Below, one piece after another: positions 8,706 to 17,443 of a stretch of 64,000 nt of DNA. A program made the translations under genes and the position numbers. Origin of the DNA: Croceibacterium mercuriale (lineage in GTDB: Bacteria > Pseudomonadota > Alphaproteobacteria > Sphingomonadales > Sphingomonadaceae); contig NZ_JTDN01000001.1 of the NCBI RefSeq assembly GCF_000802385.1, forward strand, positions 751,501 through 815,500, in the 5' to 3' direction. The notes under the pieces are model-generated. The model was not told where the DNA came from and did not search any database. It was given only the letters and a program-made list of their open reading frames with translations. The stretch's first letter is position 1. Every line of letters starts with the position of its first letter.

Positions 8706-11408
8706 ATGTCTGGAAGAGTGGCACGCGCCCGTGGGCGCATCATGCTGGCTGCAAGCTCGCTGGCGATCCTGGCCGGGGGTCAGGCGCAGGCGCAACAGGT
8801 CGCCGGGGCGGGCGAGATCGCGCGTGACGATCAGGCGACCGCCGCCGAGCCGGAGATCGTGGTGACGGGCAGCCGCATCGCCACCGGCACGCCGGTCGGC
8901 GCCACCGCGACGGTGCTGGGCCGGCAGGACATCGTGGCGTCGGGCGCGGTCACCATCGACCGGGTGATCCGCGAACTGCCGCAGGTGTTCGACCTGGGTG
9001 TCTCGGAAAACTCCCGCGCGCAATCGGGCGGGTCGGGCAACATCGTCTATGGCAACACGATCAACCTGCGCGGCATCGGCCCCTATGCGACGCTGGTGCT
9101 GATCGACGGGCACCGGGTGGTGAACAACAGCCGCTCCGTCGATCCGTCCGTCCTGCCGACCCTGGGCGTGGAGCGGGTCGAGGTGGTGGCGAACGGCGCC
9201 AGCGCGATCTACGGCAGCGATGCGGTGGCCGGCGTGGTCAACCTGATCCCGCGACGACGGCTGGACGGGGTGGAGGCCTTCGCCCGCTACAACACCGCCA
9301 CGCAGGGCGGGTGGGACGAATGGGCCGCCGGCGCGGCGTTCGGCACCGTGTTCGAGGGCGGGCAGCTGATGGTCGCCTACGAACATGTGGAACGCTCGCG
9401 GCTGAGCGGCGACGATCGCGATTACTTCACCAGCGATCAGCGACGGTTCGGCGGCAATGACTACCGGGTCACCAATTGTGCGCCCGGCACGCTGTTCATC
9501 GGCAACACCAGCTATGCCCTGCCGGCCCAGTATACGCCGGCCAATGCCGGCGCGATCACGCCGGGGACCAGCAATCTGTGCGAGGGCAATCCCGGCCAGG
9601 ACCTGATCCCGCAGCAGAAGTACGATTCGGTGAACGCCACCGCATCGCTGGCGGTGACCGACGGGCTCGAGCTGAAGGTCGACGGGTTCTATTCGCGGCG
9701 GGAATTCGACCGGATCCCGAACGCCATCGGCAGCCGGTTGACGGTACCGCAGACGAACGCCTTCTTCGTGCGTCCGCCGGGCTTCACCGGCACCAGCTAC
9801 AATCTCGGCTACAGCTTCATCAACGACGCGCCGCTCGATACCTCGTCCGGCTTCGCCGAAAGCTGGCAGGTGTCGCCCAGCGTCGAGGTGTCGTTGCCGT
9901 ATCAGTGGTCGCTGGATGCACTGATCAGCTATGGCGAGACGCGCGACTATTCCGGGTCCACCCGCGGGGTCGACAATGCGGCGCTGAATGCCGCGCTGGC
10001 CAGCAGCAACCCCGCCACCGCCTTCGACCCCTATGGTCTGGGCCGCACGCAGCAGGGCGTGCTGGACAACATCTTCGACCAGGTCTTCCTGGCGCCTACC
10101 AACGGGAAGCTGCTGTTCATGGAAGCCGGCATCAGCGGGCCCCTGTTCACCCTGCCCGGCGGGGAGGTGAAGCTGGCGCTGGGATACGAGCGGCAGGATT
10201 TCGAGGTCGCGCTGGGCAACGGGCGCGGCGCCGCGACCAACCCGATCGTGTTCCGCGAGTTCGGCCGCACGGTCGATTCCGGCTATGCCGAGCTGCTGGT
10301 CCCGCTGTTCGGGCCGGACAACGCCACCGGCGGCATCCGGTCGCTGGACCTGACCGCGGCCGTCCGGCACGACAAGTACAGCGATGCCGGCAACACCACC
10401 AATCCGCAGTTCGGCATCGACTGGGAGCCGATCGAGGACGTTAAGCTGCGCGCCAGCTACGGCACGTCGTTCCGGGCGCCGACCATTCCGGAAATCTACG
10501 GCAACAGCAACGCGCTGTTCGGCCAGCAATACCAGAACCCGGCCGGCGGGGCGCCGCTCCTCGGCTATACGCTGGCGGGTCCGAACCTGGATCTGGGGCC
10601 GGAAACGGCCACCACCTGGTCCGTCGGCGCGGATGTCGATCCGACCGACAGCCTGCGCCTGTCGGTCACCTATTTCAGCGTCGAGTACGAGAATCAGGTG
10701 ATCGGCCTGCTGTCCAACCTGGGCCTGCTGGCGCAGGAAGCCCAGTATGCCGGAACGCCCGTGATCTTCCGCGGACAGGCCGCGCGCGACCGCGTGGCCG
10801 CGGCGCTGGCGGCGGGCCTGCCGGTGCTGAACCAGCCGATCCCCGGGGGCGACATCAACAATGTGAACCTGTTCGTGGACGGGCGCGGGCTCAATCTGGG
10901 GCGCTCCGTCACCCGCGGGATCGACTTCAACGCCAGCTGGTCGACCGAGCTGGGGCCGGACGACCGGGTCGGGCTGAACCTGTCGGGTACCTACCTGACG
11001 GAATACAGCGTGGCCGTGGCGCCGGAGGCGGATCTGGTGAGCCAGCTGAACGTGATCTTCCAGCCGCTGCGGTTCCGCGGGCGCTTCGTCGCGACATGGG
11101 ATCACGGGCCGTTCACCTTCCGCACGCTTGCAACCCATGTCGGCGGCTATACCAACAACCAGATCCAGCCGTCGCAGCAGGTGGAGGCGTTCACCCCGGT
11201 GGACCTGACGCTGACCTGGCGGGTACGCGAAAGCTATGCCCGGGTGCCCGGCGGGCTGGAACTGACGGCGGAGGTGCGCAACCTGTTCGATGATGATCCG
11301 CCATTCGTGAACATCGCCCCGTCCGGCAATGGCAGCGGCGGCTATGACGCGACCGCCGCCAACCCGATCGGCCGGCAGGTGGCGATCAGCGCCCGTGTCA
11401 GCTTCTGA
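8706..11408 (+). CDS. TonB-dependent outer-membrane receptor, first gene of the CoA-transferase/dehydratase operon
   Basis: 900-residue receptor with a signal peptide ending AQAQQ, a TonB-box region EPEIVVTGSRI, a plug domain (VIRELPQVFDLG, NLRGIGPYATLVLIDGHRVV, VERVEVVANGASAIYGSDAVAGVVN) and a 22-strand barrel ending in an aromatic residue (VAISARVSF). I took the ATG at 8706 (MSGRVARARG) with GGGAG 6 nt upstream; the frame is open to 8586. The DctQ gene follows 14 nt later. Context suggests it imports the large or poorly diffusing form of the substrate handled by the downstream TRAP transporter and CoA enzymes. Confidence 0.9.
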   Translation: MSGRVARARGRIMLAASSLAILAGGQAQAQQVAGAGEIARDDQATAAEPEIVVTGSRIATGTPVGATATVLGRQDIVASGAVTIDRVIRELPQVFDLGVSENSRAQSGGSGNIVYGNTINLRGIGPYATLVLIDGHRVVNNSRSVDPSVLPTLGVERVEVVANGASAIYGSDAVAGVVNLIPRRRLDGVEAFARYNTATQGGWDEWAAGAAFGTVFEGGQLMVAYEHVERSRLSGDDRDYFTSDQRRFGGNDYRVTNCAPGTLFIGNTSYALPAQYTPANAGAITPGTSNLCEGNPGQDLIPQQKYDSVNATASLAVTDGLELKVDGFYSRREFDRIPNAIGSRLTVPQTNAFFVRPPGFTGTSYNLGYSFINDAPLDTSSGFAESWQVSPSVEVSLPYQWSLDALISYGETRDYSGSTRGVDNAALNAALASSNPATAFDPYGLGRTQQGVLDNIFDQVFLAPTNGKLLFMEAGISGPLFTLPGGEVKLALGYERQDFEVALGNGRGAATNPIVFREFGRTVDSGYAELLVPLFGPDNATGGIRSLDLTAAVRHDKYSDAGNTTNPQFGIDWEPIEDVKLRASYGTSFRAPTIPEIYGNSNALFGQQYQNPAGGAPLLGYTLAGPNLDLGPETATTWSVGADVDPTDSLRLSVTYFSVEYENQVIGLLSNLGLLAQEAQYAGTPVIFRGQAARDRVAAALAAGLPVLNQPIPGGDINNVNLFVDGRGLNLGRSVTRGIDFNASWSTELGPDDRVGLNLSGTYLTEYSVAVAPEADLVSQLNVIFQPLRFRGRFVATWDHGPFTFRTLATHVGGYTNNQIQPSQQVEAFTPVDLTLTWRVRESYARVPGGLELTAEVRNLFDDDPPFVNIAPSGNGSGGYDATAANPIGRQVAISARVSF

Positions 11409-11422
11409 ACGCCGGTGACGCG

Positions 11423-11887
11423 ATGACGAACCTGCTGAAAGGGGCGACGATCGTGGGCGGCATGGCCCTGCTGGCCGCCACCGCGGTCGACACGCTGGCG
11501 GTGATCGGCCGCAATATCGGCCTGCCGCTGAACGGTTCGATCGAGCTGATGCAGGCGGTGGTGCTGGTGTCCGGCGCGCTCAGCCTGGTGATTGCCGCGA
11601 TCGAGGGCAGCCATGCCCATGTCAGCCTGGTGGTGGACCGGCTGCCCCCGGCAGGGCAGGCCTGGGCGGCGCGGCTGGCCACGGCGCTGACCCTGCTGTT
11701 CTTCCTGGCGCTGCTGGCGGGATCGCTGTGGCTGCAGTTCGACCTGTGGCACGCGCATGAGCAGAGCGAGATCATCGGCGTGCCGTGGCGCGTGCTGCGG
11801 CTGGTCGCCAATACCTGCCTGGTGCTGACCCTGCTGGTGCTGCTGCGGCGGCTGTTTGCCGGCCCCGTGCGCGAGGAGGGCGCATGA
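11423..11887 (+). CDS. dctQ: TRAP transporter small membrane subunit (DctQ)
   Basis: 154 residues with four membrane segments, the size and topology of a TRAP DctQ subunit. The characteristic segment 'LNGSIELMQAVVLVSGALS' and the 'GSHAHVSLVVDRLP' loop are present. It pairs with DctM in the inner membrane to drive Na+-coupled uptake of an acid captured by DctP. Its stop codon overlaps the DctM start (ATGA). Confidence 0.87.
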   Translation: MTNLLKGATIVGGMALLAATAVDTLAVIGRNIGLPLNGSIELMQAVVLVSGALSLVIAAIEGSHAHVSLVVDRLPPAGQAWAARLATALTLLFFLALLAGSLWLQFDLWHAHEQSEIIGVPWRVLRLVANTCLVLTLLVLLRRLFAGPVREEGA

Positions 11888-13194
11888 TCTGGGCGACCCC
11901 TGCTACCGGCCTGGTCGGCATCATCATTCTGCTGGTGCTGCTGCTGGCAGGCGGGCGGATCGGCGCCGTGCTGGGGTTGGTGGGCCTGGGCGGGATGGTG
12001 CTGCTGCTCGGCTGGGAGGCCGCGGTGATCAAGGCCGGCGTCATCATGCTCGACACGCTGACCCGGTACGAACTGGGCACCTTGCCGCTGTTCCTGTTCA
12101 TGGCGCACATCTTCTTTTCCATCGATGCCAGCCGCGACCTGTTCGAGGCGGCCGCACGGATGCTGGGCCATCGCCGCGGCGGGCTGGCCTACGCCTCCAT
12201 CGCGGGATGCGCCGGGTTCGGCACCATCAACGGGTCCAGCCTGGCCACCACCGCGACCGTGGGTCTGGTCGCCTATCCGGAGATGCGCCAGCGCGGGTAC
12301 GACCCGGGACTGGCCACCGGCACCATCGCGGCCGGCGGCACGCTGGGGCAGATGATCCCGCCATCCGGCGCGCTGATCGTGTTCGGCATCATCGCCGAAA
12401 CCTCCATCGGATCGCTGTTCACCGCCGCGATCATCCCCGGCATCACCCAGGCGCTGTTCTATGCGCTGGTGGTGTGGATCCTGGTGCGCCTGAAGCCCGA
12501 ACTGGCCCCGGCCGGCGAACGCGTGCCGTGGCGCGAGCGGCTGCCGGCACTGGCGCGGATCTGGGAGATCGTGGTGCTGATCAGCTTCGTGATCGGCGGG
12601 ATCTCCGTGGGGTGGATCAGCCCGTCCGAAGCGGCGGCGATCGGCGCGGCGGGCGCGCTGCTGGTGGCGGCCATGCGCCGCAAGCTCACCTGGGCCAGCC
12701 TGCAGGTCGCGTTTCAGGAAACGCTGCGCACCACCGGGCTGATCTACCTCATCATCATCGGCGCACTGATCTTTTCGGTCTTCGTGGCGCTGACCGGCCT
12801 GGCGGATGCGGCGGGCAGCGCGATGCAGGGGCTGGGGCTGGGGCAGTTCGGCACGCTGGTGCTGATCGCGCTGTTTCTGCTGCTGCTGGGATCGGTGCTG
12901 GACGGGCTGGCGCTGATGCTGCTGACCACGCCCATCCTGCTGCCCATCGTGGAGGCGACCGGCCTGTCCGCCATCTGGTTCGGCGTGTTCCTGACCCGGG
13001 CAATGGAGATCGGCTTCGTGCATCCGCCGCTCGGCATGAACCTGTACATCATGCAGGGCGTGGCCAAGGACGTGTCGATCACCCGCATCTTCCGCGGCGT
13101 GCTGCCGTTCCTGGCCAGCGATTTCGTCCACCTCATCCTGCTGATCCTGTTTCCGGCAATCATCCTGTGGCTGCCGTCCGTGCTGGGAGCCTGA
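11884..13194 (+). CDS. dctM: TRAP transporter large membrane subunit (DctM)
   Basis: 436 residues and about twelve hydrophobic segments. It has the DctM patterns 'TLPLFLFMAHIFFSID', 'INGSSLATTATVGLVAYPEM', 'GGTLGQMIPPSGALIVFG' and, near the C-terminus, 'EIGFVHPPLGMNLYIMQGV'. It forms the transport channel with DctQ. The partner binding protein is not adjacent but lies four genes downstream at 17440, with catabolic genes inserted between, which argues that transport and catabolism evolved as one unit. Confidence 0.92.
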   Translation: MIWATPATGLVGIIILLVLLLAGGRIGAVLGLVGLGGMVLLLGWEAAVIKAGVIMLDTLTRYELGTLPLFLFMAHIFFSIDASRDLFEAAARMLGHRRGGLAYASIAGCAGFGTINGSSLATTATVGLVAYPEMRQRGYDPGLATGTIAAGGTLGQMIPPSGALIVFGIIAETSIGSLFTAAIIPGITQALFYALVVWILVRLKPELAPAGERVPWRERLPALARIWEIVVLISFVIGGISVGWISPSEAAAIGAAGALLVAAMRRKLTWASLQVAFQETLRTTGLIYLIIIGALIFSVFVALTGLADAAGSAMQGLGLGQFGTLVLIALFLLLLGSVLDGLALMLLTTPILLPIVEATGLSAIWFGVFLTRAMEIGFVHPPLGMNLYIMQGVAKDVSITRIFRGVLPFLASDFVHLILLILFPAIILWLPSVLGA

Positions 13195-13200
13195 CCGATC

Positions 13201-14079
13201 ATGATCGCCATAGCCGGTCCCGACATCCCGCGAGAATTGCTGATCGCCTCCGGCCGCGACGCAGGGCCGGTGCGGTTCGATCCCGACCGCGCACCGGGCC
13301 GCGCGGCCGACTGGCTGGAAAGCAAGTTCGCGCCCTGGGCCATGCCGGTCCTCGATGCCTGGGCGGAAGGCGCCTATGACGGGCTGGAGGCGGTGCTGTT
13401 CAGCCGGTCCGACGATACGTCGCAGCGATTGTACTATTACCTGTGCGAGTTGCAGCGGCTGGGCCGGATCGCCGGGCCGGAGCCGCTGCTGCTGGACAGC
13501 GCCCGTATCCCGCGCCCCGCCAGCCTGGCACGCACCGTCGAGCGGTTGCGCGTGCTGGTGCAGCGGCTGGGCATCGCCGACGCCGCGCTGGAGGCCGCCA
13601 TCGCGCGCACCAATGCGGAGCGGGGCGCCGGACCAGCGGCGGACGATCGACCGGCCTGCCTGCTGACCGGCACCGCCCCGCCGGACGGACGCCTGCACGC
13701 CGTGATCGCCGATGCCGGCTTCCGCCCGGTGGGGCAGACGCTGGCCGAAGCATGGTGCGATCGGGGTGCGCCGGTGGCGGAGGGCAGCGGCGATCCGGTC
13801 GCGGCGCTGGGCCGCTGGATGCACGAGCGGCCCGATGGACCGCGCGGCTTCCGCGATCCCGTCGCGTCCCTCGCCGCCGGGATCGCACAGGCGCAGGCAC
13901 GCGCCGTGGTGCTGTGGCGGGTGGAAGAGGACGAGGCGCAATGCTGGCACCTGCCGCAGGAGCGGGCGGCGCTGGCGCAGGCGGGCGTGCCGGCGCTGGT
14001 CCTGACCCGGCGCGACTGGCGCGGACGGGACGGCGCGGGCGCGGAGATCGCCGGCTTTCTTCAGGGAATTGCAGCATGA
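13201..14079 (+). CDS. 2-hydroxyacyl-CoA dehydratase-like subunit without the cluster cysteines
   Basis: 292 residues resembling the N-terminal two-thirds of HgdA/HgdB/BcrB-type subunits: 'PRELLIASGRDAGPVRF', 'AWAEGAYDGLEAVLFSRSDD', 'LYYYLCELQRLG', and a later 'ALVLTRRDW' strand. Normal members are roughly 375-440 residues and use conserved Cys residues for a [4Fe-4S] cluster. Here the expected first Cys region reads FAPWAMPVLD and the second reads SRSDDTSQR, with no Cys at either place. The four Cys that exist lie elsewhere. It is probably a structural or substrate-binding partner of the 16157 subunit. It sits between dctM and the tandem CoA-transferase, with an ATGA overlap downstream. Confidence 0.65.
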   Translation: MIAIAGPDIPRELLIASGRDAGPVRFDPDRAPGRAADWLESKFAPWAMPVLDAWAEGAYDGLEAVLFSRSDDTSQRLYYYLCELQRLGRIAGPEPLLLDSARIPRPASLARTVERLRVLVQRLGIADAALEAAIARTNAERGAGPAADDRPACLLTGTAPPDGRLHAVIADAGFRPVGQTLAEAWCDRGAPVAEGSGDPVAALGRWMHERPDGPRGFRDPVASLAAGIAQAQARAVVLWRVEEDEAQCWHLPQERAALAQAGVPALVLTRRDWRGRDGAGAEIAGFLQGIAA

Positions 14080-16160
14080 AGCTTCTCGATGGTCACCGCG
14101 TGGCGGTGCTCGGCACCATGGCCGACCGGCCGCTGGCCCGCTATCTCGCGTCGCTCGGCGCGGAGCTGGGCGGTCCGGTGGAGGGGGCCTCCTTCGTTAT
14201 CGACGATCTGGGCCGCGCAGCCACTGCCGACCTGGCGATCGGCGCGGAGGCGGTGCATGTCTCGGTCACGCCGTTCGGTTCGGACGGGCCACGCAGCGAG
14301 TGGCGCGCGGGCGAGCTGGTCGCCTCCGCCACCGGGGGCGCGCTGCGGCTGACGGGGCGGCCGGGCGAAATGCCGGTGAAGGAAGCGGGCGATGCCTGCA
14401 CCTTCCATGCGGAGATGGTCGCGGCTGCCGGTGCGATGGCCGCCCATTTCGCGCGCGGCACGCATGGCCGGGGGCAGCATGTCGATGTCTCGATCCAGCA
14501 GGTGGCGATGAGCCGCAACGTCAACGGCATCCTGGTGTGGCAGTTCGACCGCCGCAAGCTGGACCGGGCGGGCGGCTGCATCGCCTATGGCCGCGCCCGG
14601 GTGCAGGTGATCTGGCGGCTGGCGGATGGCTGGTGCTTCCACGCGCTGATGACGGGCCGGCTGGGTGCGCCCGCCAACCGTGCGCTGGCACAATGGATGG
14701 ACGAGGCGGGCGGCGCCAACCCGCTGCGGGATGTGGACTGGCTGGCCTATAACCGTTCCACCCTGCCGGCGGAGGTGCGGGCCGAGTGGGAGAGCGCCAT
14801 GGCCGCCTTCTTCGCCACCCGCACCAAGGCGGACATCGCGGGCGAGGGGCGCCGGCGCGGCATCAATGCCTGCGTGGTCAACGAACCGGCCGACGTGCTG
14901 GCCGACCCGCATCTGGCCGCGCGCGGCTTCCTCGACACGGCGGACGGGCTGCCCGAACGCTTCGCCATGGTCCGTCCCGGCAGCATTGCCGGCGCGCCGG
15001 CGATCCATGCGGGCGATCGCCCGGGGCCGCTGTCGGGCGTGAAGGTGCTGGACTTCGCCTGGGCACTGGTCGGCTCCATCACCACCAAGACACTGGGCGA
15101 CCTTGGCGCGGAAGTGGTGAAGATCGAGACGCGCAACCGGCCCGATCTCGCCCGGCTGGACCTGCAGGTCTCCGCCTCGCAAGCCGGCAATCTGGATGAC
15201 AAGCCGTGGTTCGCGCATCTCAATACCTCCAAGCGGAGCCTCACGCTCGACCTGAAGCAGGCCGATGCCCGCCGTGTGCTGGACCCGCTGATCCGGTGGG
15301 CGGACGTGGTGGTGGAGAACTTCTCCCCCGGCACGATGGACCGGCTGGGGTTGGGCTATGATGCGCTGGCAGCGGCGCGGCCGGGGCTGGTGATGGTGTC
15401 CGGCAGCGTGTTCGGCCAGACCGGTCCGCTGGCGCAGGAATGGGGCGTGGACGGGACCGGCGGCGCGCTGTCCGGCCGCACCTTCCTGACCGGCTGGCCG
15501 AACGAGGACCCGGTGATCCCGGGCGCGGTACCCTATGGCGACGTGATCGTGCCGTTCGTGATGGCCGGGCATGTCGCGGCGGCCTTGCAGCACCGGCGAG
15601 AGACCGGGCGTGGCTGTCACATCGACGCTTCCATGTACGAGATCTGCGTGCAGCAGATGCGCGATGCGCTGGCCCTGGCACGGGCGGGGCAGGTGCCGCA
15701 GCGCACCGGCAATGCCGATCCTGCGGTGTTCTTCCAGGGCGTGTTCCCCGCGGCCGGTGACGATCGCTGGGTGGCGATCAGCACCTTCGACGCAGCGGAG
15801 CGCGACCGGTTGCTGGCGATCACCGGCGGCGACATCGCCGGCTGGACCGCCGCCCGCGCCGACCATGCCATCGCCGCGCAACTGCAGTCCGCCGGCATCG
15901 CCGCGGGCGTGCTGCAGGACAGCGAGGACCTGATCGAGCATGATCCGCAGATGGCCGGGCGCGGCGCGCTGGTCACCCTGGACCATCCGCTGCTGGGCCC
16001 GTTCGGCCATGTGGCGACGCCCATCCGGTTTTCCCGTGACGTGCCGCAGCCGTTCCGCGCCCCGATGATGGGCGAGCACAGCCACCAGGTCGCCCGCGAC
16101 ATTGCCGGGCTGGATCCGGACATGATCGCCCGCCTGGACCAAGCCGGAGTCTTCCATTGA
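14076..16160 (+). CDS. Tandem class III CoA-transferase (CaiB/BaiF-BaiF fusion)
   Basis: 694 residues with two family III CoA-transferase domains. Domain 1 (about 1-315) is degenerate: it lacks the usual N-terminal GxxVxDxS signature, and its expected catalytic Asp position, found by alignment to GRGQHVDVS, is Thr109, with Asp106 three residues earlier. Domain 2 (about 319-694) is canonical: 'LSGVKVLDFAWALVGS', 'GDLGAEVVKIE', 'NTSKRSLTLDL', and the probable catalytic Asp489 in VPYGDVIVPF. Family III enzymes move CoA between acids via an aspartyl-CoA intermediate. Starts at the ATG in an ATGA overlap and ends inside the next gene's TTG start. Domain 1 may be a pseudo-domain or give a lasting dimer-like fold. 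Confidence 0.85.
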   Translation: MKLLDGHRVAVLGTMADRPLARYLASLGAELGGPVEGASFVIDDLGRAATADLAIGAEAVHVSVTPFGSDGPRSEWRAGELVASATGGALRLTGRPGEMPVKEAGDACTFHAEMVAAAGAMAAHFARGTHGRGQHVDVSIQQVAMSRNVNGILVWQFDRRKLDRAGGCIAYGRARVQVIWRLADGWCFHALMTGRLGAPANRALAQWMDEAGGANPLRDVDWLAYNRSTLPAEVRAEWESAMAAFFATRTKADIAGEGRRRGINACVVNEPADVLADPHLAARGFLDTADGLPERFAMVRPGSIAGAPAIHAGDRPGPLSGVKVLDFAWALVGSITTKTLGDLGAEVVKIETRNRPDLARLDLQVSASQAGNLDDKPWFAHLNTSKRSLTLDLKQADARRVLDPLIRWADVVVENFSPGTMDRLGLGYDALAAARPGLVMVSGSVFGQTGPLAQEWGVDGTGGALSGRTFLTGWPNEDPVIPGAVPYGDVIVPFVMAGHVAAALQHRRETGRGCHIDASMYEICVQQMRDALALARAGQVPQRTGNADPAVFFQGVFPAAGDDRWVAISTFDAAERDRLLAITGGDIAGWTAARADHAIAAQLQSAGIAAGVLQDSEDLIEHDPQMAGRGALVTLDHPLLGPFGHVATPIRFSRDVPQPFRAPMMGEHSHQVARDIAGLDPDMIARLDQAGVFH
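16146..16159 (+). promoter_or_regulatory. Ribosome-binding site deciding a TTG start
   Basis: GGAG at 16146-16149 stands 7 nt before TTG at 16157, inside the end of the CoA-transferase gene. The TTG overlaps that gene's TGA (TTGA). No in-frame ATG occurs before residue 56 of the dehydratase-like protein, and the family N-terminus needs the upstream region, so the TTG is the best start. Confidence 0.65.
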
Positions 16161-17443
16161 GCACCTCCGCCAATCAGCGCAGCCGCAAGACCCTGGCCTG
16201 CACCGGGGAAGCCACCGCGTACCAGAAGGCCTTCGGGCAGGAGCTGCGCCGCCGGGTGGTGGACGAGCAGGAGCCGTTCGCCATCGCGCAGGCCGACACC
16301 CCGCACGAGATCTTCCATGCGATGGACATCCCCATCGTCTCCAACCAATGGTGGTCGGCCTACATCTCCGCCAAGCAGCTGTCGGGCCGGTATTTCGATG
16401 CCATGGTGGAGAAGGGCTACCCCGCGAACAGCTGCAAGTACTGCTCGCTCGGCCTCGCCTGCACGCTGGCGAAGGATCCCGCCAGCGCGCCCTGGGGCGG
16501 ACTGCCGCGCCCGACGGTGCTGGTCGCCCGGCTGACCTGCGACTGCATCCAGCACGTCTTCGGCCTGTGGGCCAGGGAGCTGGACACGGAGTTCTTCGCG
16601 ATGGAAGCGCCCGCGTGGGAGCACAAGGAGGCCGACTGGTTCCGCCATTCGCACGACCAGTGGGAACGCGTGTACCAGCCCGACCGCATCGCCCACATGG
16701 TGGCCGAGATGCGCGACCTGATCAGCCTGCTGGAACAGCGCACCGGCCGCCGGTTCGACGAGGCGAAGTTCCATCACCTGATGGAGCGCATAAACGAACA
16801 GGAAGGTTACATCTGGGAAGCCGCACAGGCAATCGGCGCCGCGCGGCCGAGCCCGGTGTCCATCGCCGACCAGATGCCCAACACCATGATCCCGCAATGG
16901 CATCGCGGATCCGACTGGGCGGTGGCCCATGCGCGCAAGTTCCGCGACGAGGTGCTGGAGCGGATCGCGCAGGGCGGCGGCGCCGGCAGCAACGAGAAGC
17001 TGCGCCTGATGTGGATCGGTGCCGGCGTGTGGCACGATCCCGGCTTCTACCAGGCGCTGGAGGAGCGGATGGGGGCGGTGTTCGTGTGGTCGATGTACAT
17101 GCCCTTCGCCGGGCCGGCCTATATCCGCGAGCTGCAGGGGCGGCCGATGGAGGCGCTGGCCAGCCGCATCGCCTCCATGAACGAGACGCTGCACCTGCCG
17201 CCATGGATGAGCGGATGGATGCGGGCGGAGGCGGAACGCTGCGGCATCGATGCCGCGGTGATCCTGCTGCCGCCGGACAATCGCCTGTCGCAGTCAGGCA
17301 CCAAGCTGACGGCGGCGGCGCTGGAGGAAGCCGGCATTCCCGTGCTGATGATCGGCGCCGACATGGTCGATGCCAATATCTGGGACCATGACCGGATGGT
17401 CGGCATGGTGGCAGGGTTCCTGCAGGACCGGGTGGCCGCATGA
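16157..17443 (+). CDS. 2-hydroxyacyl-CoA dehydratase / benzoyl-CoA reductase-like subunit (HgdB/FldB type)
   Basis: 428 residues with the full-length HgdB-like fold. Family landmarks are 'NQWWSAYISAKQLSGRYFDA', 'GYPANSCKYCSLGLACTL', 'LPRPTVLVARLTCDCIQHVF', and the C-terminal 'AGIPVLMIGADMVDANIW'. Two cluster-cysteine regions are present (Cys93 and Cys128). Extra Cys96, Cys102 and Cys130 give a C-x2-C-x5-C ... C-x-C pattern. The third canonical Cys, before the GIPVL strand, is replaced around Asn375 (PPDNRLSQSG). Known relatives dehydrate (R)-2-hydroxyacyl-CoA after one-electron activation by an ATPase (HgdC/FldI); no such activator is in this window. The reaction is therefore uncertain: dehydratase, reductase or another [Fe-S] role. 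Starts at TTG. Confidence 0.78.
   Translation: MSTSANQRSRKTLACTGEATAYQKAFGQELRRRVVDEQEPFAIAQADTPHEIFHAMDIPIVSNQWWSAYISAKQLSGRYFDAMVEKGYPANSCKYCSLGLACTLAKDPASAPWGGLPRPTVLVARLTCDCIQHVFGLWARELDTEFFAMEAPAWEHKEADWFRHSHDQWERVYQPDRIAHMVAEMRDLISLLEQRTGRRFDEAKFHHLMERINEQEGYIWEAAQAIGAARPSPVSIADQMPNTMIPQWHRGSDWAVAHARKFRDEVLERIAQGGGAGSNEKLRLMWIGAGVWHDPGFYQALEERMGAVFVWSMYMPFAGPAYIRELQGRPMEALASRIASMNETLHLPPWMSGWMRAEAERCGIDAAVILLPPDNRLSQSGTKLTAAALEEAGIPVLMIGADMVDANIWDHDRMVGMVAGFLQDRVAA

Noticed and set aside
8691-11138. Long minus-strand open frame (815 codons) opposite the TonB receptor
   Set aside because: Antisense shadow of a real receptor gene in GC-rich DNA; Arg/Gln/His-rich, low-complexity product with no family features.
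11398-13950. 850-codon minus-strand frame opposite the TRAP genes
   Set aside because: Gln/Arg/His-rich antisense shadow; the plus-strand genes have full family motifs.
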